Source: UBA11865 sp041570195
GTDB lineage: Bacteria > Chloroflexota > Anaerolineae > Promineifilales > Promineifilaceae
DNA length: 64,000 nucleotides
Reading direction: 5' to 3'
Assembly: GCA_041570195.1 (NCBI GenBank)
Contig: JBFFWQ010000004.1
Location: 46,379-110,378 of the forward strand
The translations under genes and the position numbers were made by a program. Positions 44,074 through 52,313 of the stretch are shown in pieces. The notes under the pieces are model-generated. The model did no database searches, was not told where the DNA came from, and saw only the letters and a program-made list of their open reading frames with translations. Position 1 is the stretch's first letter, and every line of letters starts with the position of its first letter.

Positions 44074-45369
44074 ATGCAAGCGAAGCCCTATATCATCCGA
44101 TTTGCGCTAGTGTTCCTGCCAGTACTCCTCCTGCTCTCGCTAGGCGCTTGCCGTCCGACGGACGGGGAATCGCAGATCGTGACCCCCAGTCTCCCGGCGA
44201 CGGCCGTTCCTCGGCGGGCGCTTGCCCCGGTCGAGGCTATCAATATCTTCCAAGTGGACACTTTTCCAGTGGAAGTGAGCGTTGTTGCCCGCGGACACTT
44301 GCCAGATGAATGCACTAACATAGACCAGATCAGCCAGGTTCGCCATGATGGGACCTTCGAAATAACAATAGACAGTGTACAGTATGGTGGATCGGCTTGT
44401 GCAGAGACTCGCGTGCCGTTTGAAGAGAGCGTCGAACTAGATCTGCTAGGGATCCCGGCCGGGATATACGTGGTCGACGTGAATGGGCTACAAGGAACCT
44501 TCAAGTTGCAGCGGGATAACATCCCAGATGACAGTAACGCCGTCATCGGCGGTCGAGTGAGGCAAGATCGCTGCGAAATGGTCGAGGATGAAGAGGGCCG
44601 AGAACTCCAGCCCTCGGCCGGCTGCGTCGACCGGGGTGACGGGACGTACCGCGGCGACGGTATTTTCGAAGCTGACGACCCAGGACTGGGTGGCGCGATG
44701 GTTTACCTCGGCGCCGGAATATGCCCGGCTACTGGCTTGGCGACCACTATCACCGGTGCTGACGGCACATTTCTCTTCAGTGGCCTCAAGGCCGGTGACT
44801 ATTGTCTATCAGTGACTGGTAGCGAGGGGCAAAATAGTGACTTGTCCGCGGAGGGTGAGTGGACCTTCCCGGGCGACGGCGCCGGTCAAACCACCGTCAA
44901 CCTCCTACCAGGCGGCAGCAAGTTGGACCTGGAATTTGGCTGGTCGGCGCTTTTGCGACCTGAACCGACAGTTCTCCTGCCGACGCCAGCGGGTGACTGC
45001 ACCAACAAAGCCCTATTCATCGCCGATCTTACAATCCCGGATGATACACTCTTGACTGCCGGCGAAACCTTCACCAAGACCTGGCGCCTACAGAATCTCG
45101 GCAGTTGCGTCTGGGACGCCAGCTATAGTCTGACGCCGGTGGCCGGCGACAAGATGGGCTCGTCTGAAAGCGTGCCTTTGACCACGACTGTGCCACCGGG
45201 GGAATTGGGCGATCTGTCGATTACTCTGATCGCACCTGAATCACCTGGCGGCTATCGCGGTGAATGGCAACTCATGAACTCGGAAGGCATCCTCTTCGGC
45301 ATAGGGCCTGGCTCGGATAAGCCCTTCTGGGTGCAGATAGTGGTGATCGGCGACGAGACGGCTGAGTGA
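44074..45369 (+). CDS. lipoprotein with SdrD-B-like and NBR1-type Ig domains
   Basis: 431 aa. A lipoprotein signal (…LLLLSLGAC) is followed by a Thr/Pro-poor linker. A beta-rich domain comes next, then an SdrD-B/CNA-B-like unit (GGAMVYLGAGIC…TTITGADGTFLFSGLKAGDYCLSV). The C-terminal ~110 residues begin FIADLTIPDDTLLTAGETFTKTW and contain the NBR1-type Ig fold (WRLQNLGSCVWD), common in secreted Anaerolineae proteins. The function is unknown; a surface adhesion role is plausible. The ATG at 44074 gives a cleaner signal than one at 44056. Confidence 0.75.
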   Translation: MQAKPYIIRFALVFLPVLLLLSLGACRPTDGESQIVTPSLPATAVPRRALAPVEAINIFQVDTFPVEVSVVARGHLPDECTNIDQISQVRHDGTFEITIDSVQYGGSACAETRVPFEESVELDLLGIPAGIYVVDVNGLQGTFKLQRDNIPDDSNAVIGGRVRQDRCEMVEDEEGRELQPSAGCVDRGDGTYRGDGIFEADDPGLGGAMVYLGAGICPATGLATTITGADGTFLFSGLKAGDYCLSVTGSEGQNSDLSAEGEWTFPGDGAGQTTVNLLPGGSKLDLEFGWSALLRPEPTVLLPTPAGDCTNKALFIADLTIPDDTLLTAGETFTKTWRLQNLGSCVWDASYSLTPVAGDKMGSSESVPLTTTVPPGELGDLSITLIAPESPGGYRGEWQLMNSEGILFGIGPGSDKPFWVQIVVIGDETAE

Positions 45370-45380
45370 GTAATTTCCCA

Positions 45381-45409
45381 TTGCCTGACCTGACAAAGCA
45401 GGATAATAT
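45381..45409 (+). promoter_or_regulatory. promoter of the FtsB-like gene, leaderless geometry
   Basis: TTGCCT, 17-nt spacer and TAATAT; the -10 box ends nine bases before the ATG at 45419. No Shine-Dalgarno sequence is seen. Confidence 0.5.
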
Positions 45410-45418
45410 TATGTCACC

Positions 45419-45835
45419 ATGCGCCCCAGGTTTGGTTTGTTACGCTCCTTACACTCGGCAGCTCAACTCGTGCTGGCGTTGGTTGTTATCGCCTCCATGG
45501 TTATCGTGCTTGACCTGAATCGGCGGGCCCAGGACGGGCGCCTGGTCGGCGCTGGCGCCGAAGTGCTGCAAGCAGAGTTAGACGCTGAAGTTACCCGCCA
45601 AGTGCAGTTAGAGGCCACGCTGGAGTTCGTATCAAGTGACGAGTACGTGGCCATATATGCCAGAGAAGAAGGGGGGATGCTGTTGCCAGGCGAGAAGCGA
45701 ATTGTGCCACTGAAGGCAGAGGCAGCGCCAGCACCGGCGCCTGTGGCTCAATCAACGCCCGACCCGGCACTCTATGCGCGACCGTGGCAAGTCTGGTGGA
45801 GCCTTCTGAGCGACGCTCCTTTACCATCTAGGTAG
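45419..45835 (+). CDS. septum formation initiator (FtsB/DivIC-like)
   Basis: 138 aa, bitopic. A short cytoplasmic N-terminus, one membrane helix (LVLALVVIASMVIVLDL), then a coiled coil (GAEVLQAELDAEVTRQVQLEATLEFVSSDEYVAIYAREEGGM) in which the conserved 'E.YA...L.M..P.E' end of FtsB/DivIC is visible as EYVAIYAREEGGMLLPGE. It then has an Ala/Pro tail. It should join the FtsL/FtsQ-type divisome complex. Confidence 0.8.
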   Translation: MRPRFGLLRSLHSAAQLVLALVVIASMVIVLDLNRRAQDGRLVGAGAEVLQAELDAEVTRQVQLEATLEFVSSDEYVAIYAREEGGMLLPGEKRIVPLKAEAAPAPAPVAQSTPDPALYARPWQVWWSLLSDAPLPSR

Positions 45836-45988
45836 CGGCCCAACATCCCAGCGGCCGATCGCCGCAATGTGACTAATTTCCCCCCTTTTATCCGTGAATC
45901 CAGTCGAAATATCGGGCAAGATGCTCATGTCATACCTTGCCATCACATTTTACCTATGTTAACATATAAATGGCCTGGAGTTTACATA

Positions 45989-46017
45989 TTGTTAGCTGCG
46001 TACCATTAGCCTATTGT
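45989..46017 (+). promoter_or_regulatory. candidate promoter of the cpaB-like genes
   Basis: TTGTTA, 17-nt spacer and TATTGT in the AT-rich 45836-46101 gap, which holds no other clear feature. A leader of about 80 nt would result. Confidence 0.4.
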
Positions 46018-46101
46018 CTGTTGAAGCGTTTTGATGGTACAGTGAGATGATGTTTTCGTCATTTCTCACGCATCTCGTGACCAGAAACTGAGGAACGTAC
46101 T

Positions 46102-47247
46102 ATGAGTGGTCGCCGTCTCATTGCCATTCTCGTGGGGGTTGTCGGTCTCCTTATATTGGCCGTTGTCGTGCTGTCTGTGATTCTGCAGGATGGAGATTCT
46201 TCAGAAGAAGTAGCGCAAGCTACATTGCCTGCTGGCGTAGAGGCAACAACGCCTGAGCCTGGAGTTACGCCAACCGCAACTGTCGACCCGAACATCCGAA
46301 TGGTAGAAGTTGTTGTGTCGCTCCAGACAGTACCGCGCGGCTGGCAGATGACCGAAGCCGAGCTTACTACCGACAAGCGTCCAGAGTCAGATGTGACTTC
46401 TAATATGCTTGTGAATGTTGAGGACGCCATTGGGCTCTATGCCCGAAATGAGATATATCAGGGTGAAACCTTAACGATTGACAGCCTGGTACGCGATCCG
46501 ACATTGGTAGGCGTCGAGAATTTTGGCCCATCATCGTTGATACCGCCTGGCTGGGTAGCCATGGCCGTGCCCATGGATCGGCTCAACAGCGTTGCGTACG
46601 GTTATCTCCCGGGAGATACCGTTGACATAATGCTTAGTTTCACTTTGAGTTCCCTGGATCAGGAGTTTCAGACGCTGCTGTTCAATAGCGCGACCTTCTT
46701 TTTGCAGCAGAGCGGTGAAGAGGGAGTTGAAACCGCGTCCAATATCTTCGTAGTGGACCCCTATGGTCGTTTCGAGACTTTTCCAACCGGAGACCTGGCC
46801 CATATCGGACCGTCCGACAACATTCAGCGCCCGGTGCCCGTTTCGGTGATCTTACAGAATGCGCGGATCGTTCAGGTTGGCGAGTATTATCCGCCGATTC
46901 CGGCTTATCCACCAACGCCGACGCCGGATCCAGATGAACCGACGCCGACGCCTGGTGGAGGCCCTCCGCCGACGCCGACACCGCCGCCGCCTGAGGTGGT
47001 CCTGATCGCGTTGCCGCCCCAGCAACAGCTGTTTCTGAAGTATGCGGTGGAGACAACGGCCGATATTGATTTTGCCCTGCGGAGCACAAACGACGGACAG
47101 CTTTATAGTGTTCAGCAGGTTGATGCCGTTTATCTCTTAGAGCAATTCGGCATTACCATCCCGCCGAATAGTGAGTTTGCCATTGGCGGCATCAGTACGA
47201 CTTCGGCCGAGGCCGAAGAAATACTGGCGCCAGAACCTGGACAATAG
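46102..47247 (+). CDS. CpaB/RcpC-like Flp pilus assembly protein
   Basis: 381 aa. An N-terminal membrane helix, Thr/Pro linker, and a SAF domain (VEVVVSLQTVPRGWQMTEAELT, then LYARNEIYQGETL) as in RcpC/CpaB. The VAMAVPMDRLNSVAYGYLPGDTVDIML region of the CpaB core follows. A Pro/Thr-rich insert (about 275-300) divides it from a beta-rich C-terminus. CpaB acts in the periplasmic part of the Tad/Flp pilus. A second copy follows 127 bp later, but no other tad genes are in the window. Confidence 0.8.
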   Translation: MSGRRLIAILVGVVGLLILAVVVLSVILQDGDSSEEVAQATLPAGVEATTPEPGVTPTATVDPNIRMVEVVVSLQTVPRGWQMTEAELTTDKRPESDVTSNMLVNVEDAIGLYARNEIYQGETLTIDSLVRDPTLVGVENFGPSSLIPPGWVAMAVPMDRLNSVAYGYLPGDTVDIMLSFTLSSLDQEFQTLLFNSATFFLQQSGEEGVETASNIFVVDPYGRFETFPTGDLAHIGPSDNIQRPVPVSVILQNARIVQVGEYYPPIPAYPPTPTPDPDEPTPTPGGGPPPTPTPPPPEVVLIALPPQQQLFLKYAVETTADIDFALRSTNDGQLYSVQQVDAVYLLEQFGITIPPNSEFAIGGISTTSAEAEEILAPEPGQ

Positions 47248-47374
47248 GAACACAGCTACTTGGCGCGGCGACTCATGCGCTGACAGTTCCGTGGCGACCT
47301 AAGTTGGAACAGGTGGCCTTGGACTCAAAGGCGCTGATCGACTGACGCTAGAAGCGTTAACAGAGGAAGCGACT

Positions 47375-48559
47375 ATGCGACCAAGAACCTTCATACTCCT
47401 AATCTTGGTGCTCCTGGCGGCCGCGGCCGCGATAATTATATTCTTCGTGGTGCGTCCAAGCGGCGGAATTGTCGACTCCATCTTGCCTGGGGGCGATGAC
47501 CAACCGGTCGAGGTGGTTCAAGCACCCCAGGTAGAGCCAGGTGAACCCACGCCTACGCCAACGCCGGCCGTTCAGTTTGAAAACGTTGTCGTGGCGATTG
47601 GTGACATTCCGGTCGGTGGACGGATCCGGCCGGATCTGATCGCCGTTGAAACCAGACCGGACACTAACGTCGCCGTTGTAGCCGGGGTGACCTTCTCTGA
47701 CGAGGAGGCAGTGATTGGGCAAATCGCAAAGACCAACATCAGTCGTGGCCAGGAGATTCTTCGGCCGATGATCGCCCTCAATCCCAGCGACATCACGACG
47801 TTAGGCTCCGATTTGAGCCTTTACGTAGATCAGGGCCGGGTAGCCGTTGCTTTTCCAATCAACGAGTTTAGCGGCGCCGCCTATTCCATGCGCCCTGGCG
47901 ACCTTGTGGACGCCTTCATGTCGCTTACCATGGTCGATCTGGACGAAGAATTTCAGACGGATTTGCCCAATGTCTCTCAGCGCGTTAACGAGTCAGCATT
48001 CAGCCAGGGGCAGGCATTTCTCTTCCCACCCACAAAAGAGGGTCGGCTTGAATTGATTCCCAATTTGAATACTGTGGCTTCGATCGCACCTGGCGAAGGT
48101 AAGGATCCAATTCCCAGACGTGTTTCCCAACTGACCATGCAGCAAATGGAAGTCCTTTGGGTGGGCAGTTGGCGAAACCCAACTGAGGGCATGAATCAGG
48201 AGTGGAGCGCCAACGCCGTGAATAGGACCGATGTCATGGCCGTGGCTGAGCAGGAGGGAGCTAATGCTTTAGCACAACTCCCATCGCGCCTTCGGCCCGA
48301 GAGAAATCCAGACTTGGTCATACTGAGTCTAACTTCCCAAGACGCTCTGGCCCTGAAGTGGGCCCTTGAGTCAGGCATTAATATCGACCTGGTATTGCGA
48401 GCGCAGGGCGACAGCACCGTTTTTGTTACGACCGGCGTTTCGCTGCCCCAGGTATTCGAACAGGGTGTTATAGGGCCGCCCCAGCAGGGCAATGTGGGAT
48501 TGGAACCACAAATAGACCAGGTGCCTGTGCCAAGCTTGCCGATCGTTCCGCCAGGCTAG
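47375..48559 (+). CDS. second CpaB/RcpC-like protein
   Basis: 394 aa. Same plan as the upstream copy: membrane helix (LILVLLAAAAAIIIFFVV), SAF domain (VVVAIGDIPVGGRIRPDLI, then AKTNISRGQEILRPMI), and AVAFPINEFSGAAYSMRPGDLVDAFMSL. The C-terminal parts of the two proteins align well (DALALKWALESGINIDLVLR against QQLFLKYAVETTADIDFALR), so they are paralogues. GAGGAAG precedes the ATG. A strong terminator follows. Confidence 0.82.
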   Translation: MRPRTFILLILVLLAAAAAIIIFFVVRPSGGIVDSILPGGDDQPVEVVQAPQVEPGEPTPTPTPAVQFENVVVAIGDIPVGGRIRPDLIAVETRPDTNVAVVAGVTFSDEEAVIGQIAKTNISRGQEILRPMIALNPSDITTLGSDLSLYVDQGRVAVAFPINEFSGAAYSMRPGDLVDAFMSLTMVDLDEEFQTDLPNVSQRVNESAFSQGQAFLFPPTKEGRLELIPNLNTVASIAPGEGKDPIPRRVSQLTMQQMEVLWVGSWRNPTEGMNQEWSANAVNRTDVMAVAEQEGANALAQLPSRLRPERNPDLVILSLTSQDALALKWALESGINIDLVLRAQGDSTVFVTTGVSLPQVFEQGVIGPPQQGNVGLEPQIDQVPVPSLPIVPPG

Positions 48560-48590
48560 ACCGAGCGGCAACTACGAGTATCACAATATA

Positions 48591-48622
48591 AGGTCCCCAA
48601 TTTAGATATTGGGGGCCTTTTT
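48591..48622 (+). terminator. intrinsic terminator after the cpaB-like pair
   Basis: An 11-bp stem (AGGTCCCCAAT with ATTGGGGGCCT, one T-G pair), a six-base loop and a T-run, 30 bp after the stop. Confidence 0.92.
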
Positions 48623-48682
48623 CCTTTTGAAATGGAATTGGAGCGCAGTTGGTGGTCAAATGGCCCGTGAAGTCGTGGACCC

Positions 48683-48725
48683 GGAAAGAGAAGAGGCTCT
48701 CACCAAAACAAGCGAAGCGAGAGCC
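48683..48725 (-). terminator. possible terminator of the tRNA cluster
   Basis: A 7-bp stem GGCTCTC/GAGAGCC with a 17-nt loop is followed on the minus strand by TCTTCTCTTTCC. It lies just beyond tRNA-Cys, the last gene of the minus-strand tRNA cluster. Confidence 0.5.
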
Positions 48726-48738
48726 CTAGATTCCACAG

Positions 48739-48809
48739 AGGCGACGACCGGACTCGAACCGGTGATGAGGGTTTTGCAGACCCTTGCCTTACCACTTGGC
48801 CACGTCGCC
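48739..48809 (-). tRNA. tRNA-Cys (GCA)
   Basis: 71 nt. Acceptor GGCGACG/CGTCGCC, discriminator U, anticodon loop CTGCAAA (GCA), T-loop GTTCGAGTC; CCA is not encoded. U73 is a known identity feature of tRNA-Cys. Confidence 0.95.
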
Positions 48810-48854
48810 AGAAATATCAAACCGGCAGGTAAGCGGCCTGCCGGTTATTGTCTA

Positions 48855-48926
<72 letters not shown>

Positions 48927-48945
48927 GTACGTCGATATCAGATAG

Positions 48946-49018
48946 TGCCAGGACCCAGACTCGAACTGGGGACTCCTGCATTTTCAGTGCAGTGCTCTAC
49001 CAACTGAGCTATCCCGGC
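48946..49018 (-). tRNA. tRNA-Phe (GAA)
   Basis: 73 nt. Acceptor GCCGGGA/TCCTGGC with one G-U pair, discriminator A, anticodon loop CTGAAAA (GAA), T-loop GTTCGAGTC; CCA is not encoded. First gene of the Phe-Gly-Cys transcript. Confidence 0.95.
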
Positions 49019-49051
49019 AGGTGGTCTAGCGACTGCCGCAAAGCAAGGCGA

Positions 49052-49080
49052 ATTCTATCCAAACGACCACTGCCTGTCAA
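49052..49080 (-). promoter_or_regulatory. promoter of the tRNA-Phe/Gly/Cys cluster
   Basis: Minus-strand TTGACA, 17-nt spacer, TAGAAT, about 34 bases upstream of tRNA-Phe. Confidence 0.78.
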
Positions 49081-49122
49081 GTTGGCGAGGAGAGTGCTTA
49101 TGGCTATTGATGCGAGAAACGG

Positions 49123-49151
49123 TTGCCTAGGTTGCAGCCCTTGGTTATAGT
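49123..49151 (+). promoter_or_regulatory. promoter of tRNA-Sec
   Basis: TTGCCT, 17-nt spacer and TATAGT end 14 bases before the mature tRNA 5' end. Confidence 0.65.
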
Positions 49152-49165
49152 GGTAGCCGCGTTCT

Positions 49166-49261
49166 GGGAGTGGTTGTGTCCCGGTGGATGCCCCGGTCTT
49201 CAAAACCGGTGGCCGGTCGCGCAGAGCGAGCGGCGGTGGGTTCGACTCCCATCCACTCCCG
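49166..49261 (+). tRNA. selC: tRNA-Sec (UCA, selenocysteine)
   Basis: 96 nt. A perfect 8-bp acceptor stem (GGGAGTGG/CCACTCCC) and discriminator G. The extended D stem, anticodon loop CTTCAAA (anticodon TCA), a very long variable arm (about 20 nt) and a 5-bp T stem with loop TTCGACT complete it. The 8-bp acceptor plus 5-bp T stem and long variable arm are the bacterial tRNA-Sec hallmarks. CCA is not encoded (CCT follows). It inserts Sec at UGA with SelA, SelB and SelD, none of which is in the window. The recR stop lies two bases beyond on the other strand. Confidence 0.95.
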
Positions 49262-49263
49262 CC

Positions 49264-49872
49264 TCAAGCCATTTCCTGCCGGCCTTCAAGCGCCCTGCCT
49301 AGTGTAATCTCGTCCGTATATTCCAGATCGCCGCCCACCGGCAGCCCCCTGGCCAGGCGCGTCAGTTTTAGATTGTAAGGCGCCAATCTGCGCTGCAGAT
49401 AGAGGGCAGTCGAATCGCCTTCCAGCGTCGCATTGGTGGCGATGATCACCTCCATGAACTCGTCTTGTTCAAAGCGTTGAACTAGTTCCGCGATCTTCAG
49501 ATCGTCTGGCCCGATCCCCTCAACCGGCGAAATCACCCCGTGCAAAACATGAAAGCGGCCGTTAAAGGCCCTGGAGCGCTCGATGGCCACCACGTCCAAT
49601 GGCTCCTCGACGATGCATAGGAGGCGCATATCTCGCCCATCATCGGAGCATATCGGGCAGGGATCCGCCTCGGTGATATTATAGCAGGTGGAACAAAGCT
49701 GGGTGCTCGATTTAAGAGCGTCGAGGGCGGCCGCCAATTCGGTCACCTGCTCGTCCGAGGCGCGAAGCAAGAAGAATGTCAATCGCGACGCACTCTTCGG
49801 TCCAATCCCTGGCAGCCGGGCGAACTCATTGATCAGACGCTCGACCGAACGCGGTAGTATGTAGCGGGCCAC
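49264..49872 (-). CDS. recR: recombination protein RecR
   Basis: 202 aa. A helix-hairpin-helix region (LPGIGPKSASRLTFFLL), a C4 zinc finger (CSTCYNITEADPCPIC), a Toprim domain (LCIVEEPLDVVAIE) and a C-terminal Walker-like loop. It acts with RecF/RecO in loading RecA at gaps. It ends the dnaX-ebfC-recR operon, a widely conserved order, two bases after ebfC. Confidence 0.97.
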   Translation of the reverse strand: MARYILPRSVERLINEFARLPGIGPKSASRLTFFLLRASDEQVTELAAALDALKSSTQLCSTCYNITEADPCPICSDDGRDMRLLCIVEEPLDVVAIERSRAFNGRFHVLHGVISPVEGIGPDDLKIAELVQRFEQDEFMEVIIATNATLEGDSTALYLQRRLAPYNLKLTRLARGLPVGGDLEYTDEITLGRALEGRQEMA

Positions 49873-49874
49873 CT

Positions 49875-50246
49875 TTATAGACCGCCCAGTCCGCCTAATA
49901 GATCGTTGATCCCCAGTCCGCCTGTCAGGCCTTCCATTCGTTCCGCTGCCATGGCCTGTGACTGTTCGATTGCCGAATTGATCGCAGCGATCAACATGTC
50001 TTGCAAAAGATCGATTTCCTCCGGATCCAACAACTCGGGTTCGATTTCAATCGATTGCAGCCGCTGGTGACCAGTAATAACCACCGTAATAGCGCCGCCA
50101 CCGGCTGTCACAGACAATGTTTCGGTAGCCAAGGCGTCTTGCTGGGCGGCCATTTGCTCTTGCATCTGTTGCACCTGGGCCATCATATTCCCAGGCGAAG
50201 CCGTTTTCTTCTTCTTGGGTTTGCCCCTGTACGATCGTCTTGTCAT
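49875..50246 (-). CDS. ebfC: YbaB/EbfC nucleoid-associated protein
   Basis: 123 aa. The central MMAQVQQMQEQMAAQQDALATETLSVTAGGGAITVVITG and IEIEPELLDPEEIDLLQDMLIAAINSAIEQSQ segments define the YbaB/EbfC dimer fold. It has a longer, Lys-rich N-terminus than usual and a Gly/Leu tail. The ATG has AGGAGA seven bases upstream. Confidence 0.93.
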   Translation of the reverse strand: MTRRSYRGKPKKKKTASPGNMMAQVQQMQEQMAAQQDALATETLSVTAGGGAITVVITGHQRLQSIEIEPELLDPEEIDLLQDMLIAAINSAIEQSQAMAAERMEGLTGGLGINDLLGGLGGL

Positions 50247-50311
50247 ATGGTTCTCTCCTGAAAATGGGGTGCATCCCTCTTACGAATGTGCGATGCACCT
50301 GGCTTGCATCG

Positions 50312-51898
50312 CTATTCTCCAGATCGCACGATTCCGCCAAGTTCGTCGGCCAGAGCCGCGAAATCTTCGTCATCTATTGAACTCTCAGCCGCGACGGAAT
50401 CATAATCGTCTGTCACGACAGTCCTGATCCTGCATTCGGTTTCCAAGAGTTGGCCCAACGCGTCAGTTACAATCGTCTTGGCACCTTTTTGATTGTCGAA
50501 TTTCTCTTTCAAGATCGGGAAGCCAAAACCAAGGATCAGAATATCGTTTTCCACTGCCAGCGGCGTCACTGAAGCCAGAATGCCTGGCAGATTCTTGTCG
50601 CGTTTGCTTACGAGCTCGCGAAGTTTGGGCCAGCGTTCAGTAACTACTGCAAGCGAGATAGGTTTCTCATCGCCAGCCGCATCCGCGTAAAACTCATCAG
50701 ACGCCTGTATGGGAGTCAACGGCTGCTCATCAAGTTCAGCCGCGGCGTCATGCGACGCCTGTGTCTTTACGGATGGTTCCTCGTCTGCCACTGAATCCAA
50801 TAGAGAGTCATCGTTTCCTGGCGGCAGTAATTCGATGAAGGCCAATTCAAGCGGTAACTGGGGTTGCCAGCTAACAGATGGCGCCGCAGCTGCTTCACCA
50901 AAGCGTCTCAGGGATTCGATCAACTGTTGCCGATCAGCTTCGTGCGCCTGCCGGATCATGATGTTTCGCCTCTCAGCAGTTGTCGCCAATAGGAGGTCTC
51001 GCCCTCCCGTCTTGAGCAGAAGGAGCTGGCGCAGGTAGGCTACCATCTGGCGGGCGAATTGGCGCGCATCGGCTCCAGACCCAAGCGCCTGGTGGATGAT
51101 GCTCAAGCCTTCCCGGCCATCGCCGGCCAGCCAGGCATCGATGAGTTGGCGCACCGCCGCGTCACTGGCTGTGCCCAGCACCATCTGCGTTCGGGCAAGC
51201 GTGATCGTGTCGCCTGGCGCGGCCACTAATTGATCTAGCAGGCTCTCGGCGTCGCGCAGGCTGCCTGCCGCCTGGCTGGCGATCATATCGATCGCCGCTG
51301 GCTCTATCACCAGTTTCTCCTGTTCGGACATCCAAACCAGCCGACCGGCGATTTCCTGGATGGTGAACAAGCGAAAGCTAAAGGGCTGGCAGCGCGATTT
51401 GATCGTCAGCGGCACCTTGTGCTCCTCGGTGGTCGCCAATATGAAGATCGCATGCGCGGGCGGCTCTTCCAAGGTTTTAAGCAGCGCATTAAAAGCCGCT
51501 GTCGAAAGCATATGTACTTCGTCGATGATATAGACTTTGAAGCGACCTTCGCTAGGGGCGAAATTGATCTTGTCGCGCAAACTTCTGATATCGTCAACGC
51601 CGGTATTGGATGCCGCATCAATCTCGATCAGATCAAGGAAGCGACCATCATTCACAGCCAGGCAAGGCGCACATTGATTGCAGGGCCGTCGTGACAGATC
51701 CTCCTCCAGGCAGTTGGCTGCCTTGGCAACCAGCCGAGCGATGGTCGTCTTGCCGGTTCCCCTGGGGCCAGAGAATAAGTAGGCGTGTCCTATTCGGTCT
51801 GCGGCCACTGCATTCTGCAGGGTGCGAGTCACGTGTTCTTGACCAACAACCTCATTGAATCTGGCTGGACGCCATTTGCGGTAAAGGGCTTGAGACAT
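50312..51898 (-). CDS. dnaX: DNA polymerase III subunit gamma/tau
   Basis: 528 aa. AAA+ clamp-loader motor with YRKWRPARFNEVVGQEHV at the start, Walker A GPRGTGKTTIAR, zinc-binding Cys cluster (RRPCNQCAPC), Walker B IIDEVHMLS and sensor LATTEEHKVP. The C-terminal third is a variable tau-like region. The ATG at 51898 matches the family start; an upstream start at 51994 is unlikely. It heads the dnaX-ebfC-recR operon. Confidence 0.96.
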   Translation of the reverse strand: MSQALYRKWRPARFNEVVGQEHVTRTLQNAVAADRIGHAYLFSGPRGTGKTTIARLVAKAANCLEEDLSRRPCNQCAPCLAVNDGRFLDLIEIDAASNTGVDDIRSLRDKINFAPSEGRFKVYIIDEVHMLSTAAFNALLKTLEEPPAHAIFILATTEEHKVPLTIKSRCQPFSFRLFTIQEIAGRLVWMSEQEKLVIEPAAIDMIASQAAGSLRDAESLLDQLVAAPGDTITLARTQMVLGTASDAAVRQLIDAWLAGDGREGLSIIHQALGSGADARQFARQMVAYLRQLLLLKTGGRDLLLATTAERRNIMIRQAHEADRQQLIESLRRFGEAAAAPSVSWQPQLPLELAFIELLPPGNDDSLLDSVADEEPSVKTQASHDAAAELDEQPLTPIQASDEFYADAAGDEKPISLAVVTERWPKLRELVSKRDKNLPGILASVTPLAVENDILILGFGFPILKEKFDNQKGAKTIVTDALGQLLETECRIRTVVTDDYDSVAAESSIDDEDFAALADELGGIVRSGE

Positions 51899-51983
51899 AT
51901 CGGGTAGGTAGTTTAGCACTGAGGTAACACGGCAGCAACCGATCGTGAAAGCAGTTCGCCAGTAGTGGCGCTGGCCAACCGCG

Positions 51984-52013
51984 TTGCGGTTCAATGACCG
52001 CTAATGATATAAT
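51984..52013 (+). promoter_or_regulatory. promoter of tatA
   Basis: TTGCGG, 18-nt spacer and TATAAT, giving a leader of roughly 60 nt that carries a GTGGAG ribosome site. Confidence 0.65.
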
Positions 52014-52078
52014 CCCCATAACCGATCTACAGGTCCGCGGATCAAGTCGCCGGACTATTAGTAAGTGGAGATGACGCG

Positions 52079-52270
52079 ATGCCAAATCTCGGCGGATGGG
52101 AATGGGTCATCATTTTGGTGATTGTGCTATTGGTTTTTGGTGTGGGCCGCATTGGCCGGCTTGGCGAAGAACTCGGCAAAGGCGTACGCGCCTTTCGAGA
52201 GGGCGTGCGTGAGGAAGGTGAAGAGGGTTCAGCCGAAGAAGATGCGGTTGAGAAAAGCGCTGAAGAATAG
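52079..52270 (+). CDS. tatA: twin-arginine translocase subunit TatA/E
   Basis: 63 aa. A short N-terminus with the WE element (GGWEWVIILVIVLLVFG), one membrane helix, the FG-x-GRI hinge and an amphipathic helix (GRLGEELGKGVRAFREGV), ending in an acidic tail. No TatB or TatC gene is adjacent. Confidence 0.93.
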   Translation: MPNLGGWEWVIILVIVLLVFGVGRIGRLGEELGKGVRAFREGVREEGEEGSAEEDAVEKSAEE

Positions 52271-52313
52271 GCCTGCTTAGTCGGCCTTCTCACCGTAAGT
52301 CGGCGCAAGGAGC

